A DNA stretch of 11,766 nt, from the NCBI GenBank assembly GCA_002305615.1, contig DBPU01000025.1, forward strand, positions 1-11,766. Direction: 5' to 3'. The stretch comes from Verrucomicrobia bacterium UBA1412. Lineage in GTDB: Bacteria; Verrucomicrobiota; Verrucomicrobiia; Limisphaerales; UBA1412. The position numbers and the translations under genes were made by a program. The first letter of the stretch is position 1. Every line of letters begins with the position of its first letter. Positions 7,938-11,766 of this stretch are shown one piece after another. The notes beneath the pieces were generated by a model, which did not search any database, was not told the origin of the DNA, and saw only the letters and a list, made by a program, of their open reading frames with translations.

Positions 7938-8633
7938 TTAGCGGTTGAAGCGGAAGTTGACCAAATCGTAATCCTGCATGACGTAAGTTTTGACTTCGAG
8001 GCGGACTTTGTTAGCGCGTTTGGCCTGAATTTCACCACCGCATTCAATAAGGTCATGATAGCTAATGATTTCAGCGCGGATAAAACCCTTCTGCATATCG
8101 GTATGAATAGTACCTGCCGCATCCACGGCGATACAGCCTTTACGAATAGTCCAGGCGCGGTTTTCTTTGCCGCCCAAAGTAAGGAAACTGATATAGCCGG
8201 CCTGATCGTAAGCACGAACAATCGCGCTTTCCACATCTTCCCCCTGGGCCAAAGTGACTACAGGGCGGTTGGTCACAAACTGGTAGCTTGCCAGAATGGC
8301 TTTTTCTTCATCATTCAACTCAGTTTCACAGATCAATTTTTCGGCTTCAAGAGCGCTGAAAAGTCTTTCGAAAAGTTTTTTCTCCTCCGGGGATTGCTCA
8401 CGACCCAGACGCAATTCCAGGAACTCCAGGTCCATTAACACCAGGTCGCCCTTAAGCTCCTCGGGAACCAGAATCGCATCGGCATCTTTCATATCCTCGC
8501 TGCCGACAATGTCAGCTTGAGCGTAAATTTTCTTTTTGGCTTCGACCAGCTTGTCAGCCGCATCCAGGCGAGGGTCTTTGATGTTGTGTTTTCCGAGCGA
8601 AACGTTTGCTACTTGATAAATTGCTAATTTCAT
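7938..8633 (-). CDS. YchF/OLA1-like protein lacking the GTP/ATP-binding core (helical domain plus DUF933/TGS-like C-terminus)
   Basis: The product has 231 residues, against about 363 for YchF, a ribosome-associated ATPase of the Obg family. The C-terminus matches the YchF DUF933/TGS-like domain closely: GGKENRAWTIRKG (154-166), AAGTIHTDMQKGFIRAE (172-188) and a QDYDLVNFRFN end. Residues about 63-115 match the YchF helical domain. The N-terminus keeps echoes of the G domain: MKLAIYQVANVSLGK at the place of the first strand and P-loop, and DPRLD (20-24) as in the YchF switch region. There is no GxxGxGKST, no DxxG and no NxxE, so nucleotide binding is not expected. The frame is intact with no sign of frameshift, which suggests a maintained short form rather than a fresh pseudogene. 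It has its own 175-bp upstream region with hairpins. The cellular role is unknown; ribosome or RNA contact through the TGS-like domain is an inference. Confidence 0.85.
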   Translation of the reverse strand: MKLAIYQVANVSLGKHNIKDPRLDAADKLVEAKKKIYAQADIVGSEDMKDADAILVPEELKGDLVLMDLEFLELRLGREQSPEEKKLFERLFSALEAEKLICETELNDEEKAILASYQFVTNRPVVTLAQGEDVESAIVRAYDQAGYISFLTLGGKENRAWTIRKGCIAVDAAGTIHTDMQKGFIRAEIISYHDLIECGGEIQAKRANKVRLEVKTYVMQDYDLVNFRFNR

Positions 8634-8808
8634 TCTTATTTTGCCCTAAGGCATTTCAATGTCAGATGCTGCCACAAAACGGACTGGCATGCAATTGCAC
8701 ATTGCAGACAGACCACAAGACACCCCCGGACCCAGTGATTTTTGCCACCAGGTCCGGTACAGTTTCAGTGCATCGAACTGTCTTGCTGATTGGTAAGAAA
8801 AGGTGGAT
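8634..8808 (-). other. Structured intergenic region between the Gfo/Idh/MocA and YchF-like genes
   Basis: Read on the minus strand, this region holds a first hairpin (ACAGTT 8781-8776 with AACTGT 8764-8759). One base later comes a strong one: CCGGACCTGGTG (8757-8746) with CACTGGGTCCGG (8737-8726), 12 pairs including two G-U, with an 8-nt loop. A 10-bp palindrome TGCAATTGCA follows at 8690-8699. The strong stem has no T-run after it, so it is not a standard intrinsic terminator. It could end the oxidoreductase transcript, protect its 3' end, or belong to a leader of the YchF-like gene. No small coding frame is convincing. Confidence 0.5.
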
Positions 8809-10134
8809 TTAGCCTAAATCAGGGAGTGTCCACGGGGCCCGATATTCATAGCGCAGGTAGCTGCTGGCCTCTTTATCATCAATAATTTCTTCTTTAATGG
8901 GGTCCCATTTGATGGATCTGCCCACGCGGCAAGCTATATTTCCCAGATTGCACACCGTGGTGGAGCGATGTCCGTTTTCAACGTCAGAAACGGGATATTT
9001 CCCGGACTGAATGCAATCATACCAGTTCTGATGATGATTATCGCTTTTATACAAATGGACATCGTTGGCGCCCAGAGGTTCTTCGACGGCACCCCGCACA
9101 GAGCACTGAATGGCAGAGCTGCCTCCGACCCAGAGTGTTCCATCCTCTCCTTCAAAGGTAGTGCCATCTCGATGACTTTGGCCGCAAATGATTCGCTTGC
9201 CGTCAGCGTATTTGAAAGTGACCTCTGACCAGGCAGGAACTTCGAAGCTCTTTTTGGGATCATATTCGACGCGAACGCCGCTTACTTCAACGGGGCCGGT
9301 TTCATCTTTATTCAGCCCCCATTGGGCAACATCCACATAATGAGCTCCCCAGTTGGTCATTTGACCGCCTGCGAAATCCCAGAAGAACCTGAAGTTGTAA
9401 TGAACGTGGTTTTGGTTATAAGGACGCCAGGGTGCAGGTCCCAGCCAGAGATCGTAATCCAAGTGGTTGGGCGGGTTTGTATTGGGTCTGGGTGGTTCGT
9501 TGAAATTTACACCAGCCAAACCGACTCTGACAGTTTGAATTTCTCCAATGCGTTCAGAGCGAACGATCTCGCAAGCGCGGCGGAACTCCGAGTAAGAGCG
9601 TCTCATTGTACCGTGCTGGCATACTACTTTGTATGTACGTGCCGCTTTGACCATCTGTTGAGTCTCGTAAATAGTAAGGGCCATGGGTTTTTCAACATAG
9701 ACATGTTTGCCGCAAACGCAGGCATCAATGGCCATTTTTGCATGCCAATGGTCAGGAGTGGCAATGAGGACTGCGTCGATATTTTTATCTTCAAGCATCT
9801 TGCGGTAATCCTTGTAAAGGGCGGGCATTCTCTGGCCTGAGCGATTATCCTTTTCGACAACTATCTGTTGGCCTTGCGTGAGCATCTGGTCATCTGCATC
9901 GCAGAGAGCGACTACATTTTTGTAAATCAGAGGTTGGTTGAGGTGGTTGCGGCCCTGGCGGCCTGTGCCGATAACCCCCAATCGAATGCCTTCTGTTCCC
10001 GGTGCGCCAAAGGCTGATTGCGTCTTTACATAAGGAAAGCTCAAAGCTAAGGCAGAGACTGCAGCTCCTTTTTGGATAAAACTGCGACGAGATATACCTT
10101 TCTGAGGCTCCTTCTGATCCGTTCCCTTTTTCAT
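8809..10134 (-). CDS. Tat-exported Gfo/Idh/MocA family oxidoreductase
   Basis: The product has 441 residues. A twin-arginine signal (SRRSFIQKG, 15-23, then a hydrophobic stretch ending near FGAPG) indicates export in folded form with its bound cofactor. The NAD(P)-binding Rossmann motif is GTGRQG (56-61 within RLGVIGTGRQGRNH). The family EKP motif with probable catalytic Lys149 is at 148-150, after ATPDHWHAKMA. WGAHYVDVAQW (262-272) matches the second-domain active-site region. Members oxidise or reduce sugars and cyclitols, and a subset (GH109) cleave glycosides by an NAD-dependent mechanism; the sequence does not settle which applies here. Paralogues with Tat signals are abundant in Verrucomicrobiota, Planctomycetes and Bacteroidetes. 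The gene stands alone, divergent from the lipoprotein gene. The ATG at 10134 is the natural start for the Tat signal. It has no Shine-Dalgarno sequence. Confidence 0.9.
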   Translation of the reverse strand: MKKGTDQKEPQKGISRRSFIQKGAAVSALALSFPYVKTQSAFGAPGTEGIRLGVIGTGRQGRNHLNQPLIYKNVVALCDADDQMLTQGQQIVVEKDNRSGQRMPALYKDYRKMLEDKNIDAVLIATPDHWHAKMAIDACVCGKHVYVEKPMALTIYETQQMVKAARTYKVVCQHGTMRRSYSEFRRACEIVRSERIGEIQTVRVGLAGVNFNEPPRPNTNPPNHLDYDLWLGPAPWRPYNQNHVHYNFRFFWDFAGGQMTNWGAHYVDVAQWGLNKDETGPVEVSGVRVEYDPKKSFEVPAWSEVTFKYADGKRIICGQSHRDGTTFEGEDGTLWVGGSSAIQCSVRGAVEEPLGANDVHLYKSDNHHQNWYDCIQSGKYPVSDVENGHRSTTVCNLGNIACRVGRSIKWDPIKEEIIDDKEASSYLRYEYRAPWTLPDLG

Positions 10135-10257
10135 AACTGGGAAATTTTAGATTTTGATATATTCGAAGGCAAGAACGAATCCGAAATTTAACCAGAGCAA
10201 AAGTGGCCGATTTTTGATAAAACGTCTTTACAGGAGGGGAATAATCGGCTTTCCTAA
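10135..10257. promoter_or_regulatory. Divergent promoter region
   Basis: These 123 bp separate the minus-strand oxidoreductase from the plus-strand lipoprotein and must drive both. For the oxidoreductase, TTGCCT and TAAAAT on the minus strand are 17 bp apart (about 10176-10148). This would put the transcript start almost at the ATG, giving a nearly leaderless message. For the lipoprotein I see no well-spaced pair. An inverted repeat (10206-10249) that encloses an AGGAGG is described separately. Confidence 0.35.
10206..10249 (+). promoter_or_regulatory. Inverted repeat enclosing a misplaced AGGAGG upstream of the lipoprotein
   Basis: GCCGATT (10206-10212) and AATCGGC (10243-10249) are perfect complements around a 30-nt loop. 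Near the 3' arm the loop carries AGGAGG (10232-10237), the only perfect Shine-Dalgarno in the gaps examined. It is 20 nt from the lipoprotein ATG, beyond useful spacing, and no ATG, GTG or TTG follows it at 5-10 nt. It may be chance or a regulatory hairpin. Confidence 0.3.
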
Positions 10258-10635
10258 ATGTGTATGCTGAAAAAGATGCTAATGATCAGCACAGTCGCTT
10301 TGCTGGTTGGCGGCTGCGCAAGTGTGACAAATCTGACGCCAAGCCAAGTGCCTAGAAACGAGTCAGGCTTGTATCCTTTTGAAATGATTTTTAATTCAAA
10401 TGCGACCAGCGTAGCGCACGATAGTCTGCAGGCCTATCTGATAATGGGGGAAGATATTATCCCTATGGAACGGACCCCGCTTTTGACCAACCGGTGGGAA
10501 GTGTTCGCTCCTGTCCCTGCGGGCAAGGAGTTAGTAAATTACCAGTACAAGGTTAATTATCAATGGAAGGATTTGGGCAAGCGCAAAGAGAACAGCAAGC
10601 TTTCAGAGCCTTTTGAGCTTCGGATTCAGGACTAA
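10258..10635 (+). CDS. Small predicted lipoprotein of unknown function
   Basis: The product has 125 residues. The N-terminus has lysines followed by a hydrophobic run and a lipobox, LLVGGC, with Cys20 as the lipidation site. Ala at +2 gives no inner-membrane retention signal, so the outer membrane is the likely location. The mature part is about 105 residues, with alternating polar and hydrophobic stretches (for example RWEVFAPVPAG, YQYKVNYQW) suggestive of a beta-sandwich. I do not recognise the family. Start is ambiguous between ATG 10258 and ATG 10264 (MLKKMLM); an in-frame TAA at 10255 rules out anything earlier, and both keep the signal. No usable Shine-Dalgarno lies close to either. A hairpin follows the stop, and infA is 223 bp downstream on the same strand, probably with its own promoter. 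Confidence 0.75.
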   Translation: MCMLKKMLMISTVALLVGGCASVTNLTPSQVPRNESGLYPFEMIFNSNATSVAHDSLQAYLIMGEDIIPMERTPLLTNRWEVFAPVPAGKELVNYQYKVNYQWKDLGKRKENSKLSEPFELRIQD

Positions 10636-10678
10636 CTCAAAAAGCGGAGAGCTAACCAGCTCGGGCAAAAAGTGAGTG

Positions 10679-10702
10679 GATAGCAGGAGCATACCTGCTA
10701 TC
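10679..10702 (+). terminator. Hairpin after the lipoprotein gene, probable terminator
   Basis: A perfect 9-bp inverted repeat, GATAGCAGG (10679-10687) and CCTGCTATC (10694-10702), surrounds a 6-nt loop 43 nt after the lipoprotein stop. It is followed only by TGTTT, so termination may be inefficient. Confidence 0.5.
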
Positions 10703-10722
10703 TGTTTGGCGTAGGTTCCTAT

Positions 10723-10751
10723 TTGATATTTCTGTTTATAGATTGTCTATA
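10723..10751 (+). promoter_or_regulatory. Candidate sigma70-type promoter for infA
   Basis: TTGATA (10723-10728) and TCTATA (10746-10751) are separated by 17 bp in an AT-rich stretch after the lipoprotein hairpin. Transcription would begin near 10758 and give a leader of about 100 nt before the infA ATG. TATAAA two bases further on is an alternative -10. Confidence 0.4.
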
Positions 10752-10795
10752 AAAGAAGAAAAAGACTAATAAGCACTTGCGTTTTGAGCGATGGG

Positions 10796-10820
10796 AGAGT
10801 AGTATCCGCGGATGCACTCT
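10796..10820 (+). promoter_or_regulatory. Stable hairpin in the infA leader
   Basis: AGAGT (10796-10800) pairs with ACTCT (10816-10820), and GTATC (10802-10806) with GATGC (10811-10815). This gives ten pairs including one G-U, a single bulged A at 10801 and a CGCG loop. It lies 38 nt before the infA ATG. The G-U pair would be an A-C mismatch in the opposite strand, consistent with a plus-strand RNA structure. A T-run (TGTTTTT) follows at about 11-17 nt, too far for a standard terminator. Confidence 0.35.
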
Positions 10821-10858
10821 GGCGACGGGGTGTTTTTGGTGGTAGCAATAAATCATTA

Positions 10859-11074
10859 ATGGCAAAAGAAGAAGCAATAGGATTACGAGGTAAGGTTGTG
10901 CAAGTTCTGCCCGGGACGATGTTCCGAGTGCAGTTGGAAAATGGACATACAGTATTGGCTCATATTTCCGGAAAGATGCGCAGGCATTTTATCCGCATCG
11001 GTGTGGGCGACAGAGTAGACATTGAGATGTCACCTTATGATCTCAACAAGGCGAGAATCAAGTTCCGCTGTTAA
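10859..11074 (+). CDS. infA: Translation initiation factor IF-1
   Basis: IF-1 binds the A site of the 30S subunit and supports IF-2 and IF-3 during initiation. At 71 residues it is close to the 72 of E. coli. It begins MAKEEAIGLRGKVVQVLPG and is a single S1-like OB fold. Conserved blocks are TMFRVQLENGH, VLAHISGKMRRHFIRI, GDRV and SPYDLNKARIKFR, nearly collinear with the E. coli protein. The reading frame stays open upstream to a TTG at 10784, but the extra 25 residues do not look like IF-1, so ATG 10859 is chosen. No Shine-Dalgarno precedes it. The gene is not next to ribosomal protein genes, as it often is elsewhere; it stands between a lipoprotein gene and uvrA with its own likely promoter, leader hairpin and terminator. 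Confidence 0.97.
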   Translation: MAKEEAIGLRGKVVQVLPGTMFRVQLENGHTVLAHISGKMRRHFIRIGVGDRVDIEMSPYDLNKARIKFRC

Positions 11075-11097
11075 TTTATAACAAAACTTGTTTTGAT

Positions 11098-11132
11098 AAG
11101 AACGGACCGTTTAAATAGGGTTCGTTTTTTTT
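11098..11132 (+). terminator. Intrinsic terminator of infA
   Basis: AACGGACC (11101-11108) pairs with GGTTCGTT (11119-11126) with one G-U. The stem can extend by three pairs using AAG at 11098-11100. It merges into a run of eight T (11125-11132). It starts 24 nt after the infA stop and lies between convergent infA and uvrA. On the minus strand the stem is followed by only a weak T-run, so it mainly serves infA. Confidence 0.85.
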
Positions 11133-11154
11133 GTGGCTAAGGTGTTTTTGCCTT

Positions 11155-11766
11155 TCAATCTTTCAGGATTTTTTTCAGATAGCTTCCGGTAAAACTGGCA
11201 GGACTTTTTGCCACTGTTTCAGGGGGGCCTTCGACTACGATTTCTCCACCTTTGGCTCCGCCTTCCGGTCCTAAATCGATAATCCAGTCTGCACATTTAA
11301 TTACATCCAAATTGTGTTCGATGACAATCAGGGTGTTGCCCGCATTGCGGAGCTTGAAAAGAGTTTCCAACAGGCGTGAAACGTCATGGAAATGAAGGCC
11401 GGTGGTAGGTTCATCCAAAATATAAAGTGTTTTGCCTGCCGATGTTCGGGAGAGCTCGGCAGCCAGCTTAATACGTTGAGCTTCGCCTCCGCTTAATGTA
11501 GTAGCGCTCTGGCCCAAAATGAGATAACCCAGCCCCACATTCGCAAGCGTGAGACAAACGTTGTGGATGGAGCGAATCGGTTTGAAAAAGTCCACAGCCT
11601 CATCTACAGAAAGCTCCAATACCTCAGCGATATTTTTGCCGCGGTAGGTGATTTCCAAAGTTTCCCTGTTGTAGCGCTTACCCCCGCAAGATTCGCAGGT
11701 GACATAAACCGGGGGTAAGAAGTGCATTTCAATGCAGATCAACCCATCGCCTTTACACTTTTCGCA
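11155..11766 (-). CDS. uvrA: UvrABC excinuclease subunit A, C-terminal part (5' end outside window)
   Basis: UvrA is the damage-recognition ATPase of nucleotide excision repair; it dimerises and loads UvrB on damaged DNA. The visible 203 residues are the C-terminus of a protein of about 940. The fragment opens in the second zinc finger, with Cys at fragment residues 1, 4, 24 and 27, which is the UvrA C-X2-C-X19-C-X2-C spacing. Then come GKRYNRETLEI, the ABC signature LSGGEAQR (91-98), Walker B LYILDE (114-119) followed by PTTGLH, and the H-loop His151 in VIEHNLDVIK. The tail ADWIIDLGPEGG is typical. The frame is open to the window edge, so the N-terminal ATPase and first zinc finger lie beyond it. 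Nothing appears broken. Confidence 0.98.
   Translation of the reverse strand, partial: CEKCKGDGLICIEMHFLPPVYVTCESCGGKRYNRETLEITYRGKNIAEVLELSVDEAVDFFKPIRSIHNVCLTLANVGLGYLILGQSATTLSGGEAQRIKLAAELSRTSAGKTLYILDEPTTGLHFHDVSRLLETLFKLRNAGNTLIVIEHNLDVIKCADWIIDLGPEGGAKGGEIVVEGPPETVAKSPASFTGSYLKKILKD

Noticed and set aside
7853..8236. Minus-strand frame of 127 codons overlapping the YchF-like gene in another frame
   Set aside because: It overlaps a clearly homologous protein and has no family-like features; it is a shadow frame and not evidence for a frameshift.
10790..10830. Resemblance to the 3' part of 5S rRNA (GGGAGAGTAG)
   Set aside because: Only about ten bases match; the rest of the 5S sequence and its pairing partners are missing.
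10784..10858. 25-residue N-terminal extension of IF-1 from a TTG codon
   Set aside because: The extra residues do not resemble IF-1, no ribosome-binding site precedes the TTG, and the ATG at 10859 gives the standard IF-1 length and N-terminus. The stretch also contains the leader hairpin.
11082..11095. CAAAAC-TT-GTTTTG inverted repeat after infA
   Set aside because: A two-base loop is too tight and the strong terminator just downstream explains termination.
1..11766. tRNA or rRNA genes, CRISPR arrays, insertion sequences
   Set aside because: The gaps are all under 230 bp and show no cloverleaf, no spaced direct repeats, and no transposase or terminal repeats.

Overview
The window looks like chromosomal DNA from a member of the PVC superphylum, most likely Verrucomicrobiota or a close relative (Lentisphaerota, Kiritimatiellota). 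This rests on gene content, not on a marker tree. The content includes a very large DUF2723 (GT117-type) membrane protein with a TPR tail, a Tat-exported Gfo/Idh/MocA oxidoreductase, a secreted BD-FAE-like esterase, a stand-alone YchF/DUF933 C-terminal protein, and a phosphofructokinase with group III-like signature residues. Most start codons have no convincing Shine-Dalgarno sequence. I see no integrase, transposase, CRISPR array, tRNA or rRNA, so this is a chromosomal rather than a mobile region.

Layout. From position 1 to 10134 all genes lie on the minus strand. Listed in their direction of transcription they are: a Tat-signal Gfo/Idh/MocA oxidoreductase (10134-8809); a YchF-like protein that has lost its nucleotide-binding core (8633-7938); a secreted alpha/beta hydrolase (7829-6939); a 1228-residue DUF2723 protein with a C-terminal TPR region (6849-3163); an exported STN + subtilisin-like (S8) protein whose reading frame overlaps the end of the DUF2723 gene (about 3121, or 3166, to 1670); a 6-phosphofructokinase (1486-386); and, 35 bases further on, the start of a proline/serine-rich coiled-coil protein cut by the left edge (350-1). 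A 123-bp divergent region (10135-10257) separates this block from two plus-strand genes: a small lipoprotein (10258-10635) and translation initiation factor IF-1 (10859-11074). A good intrinsic terminator follows infA. The C-terminal 203 residues of UvrA (11766-11155, minus strand) close the window.

How the genes relate. The clearest functional pair is DUF2723 plus the S8-like protein: the frames overlap by four bases, both products are placed at the envelope, and both carry extra protein-interaction or surface modules (TPR, STN). A surface-protein modification and processing role is a reasonable inference but is not proved by sequence. The phosphofructokinase and coiled-coil genes probably form a second transcription unit. 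The oxidoreductase, YchF-like and esterase genes are separated by 108-175 bp gaps that hold hairpins and weak promoter-like sequences, so they are probably independent or loosely linked. infA and uvrA are housekeeping genes.

The main points for a second look are the YchF remnant without a P-loop, the DUF2723-STN/S8 pair, a perfect 11-bp dyad in front of the DUF2723 gene, and strand-biased RNA hairpins upstream of the YchF-like gene and in the infA leader.
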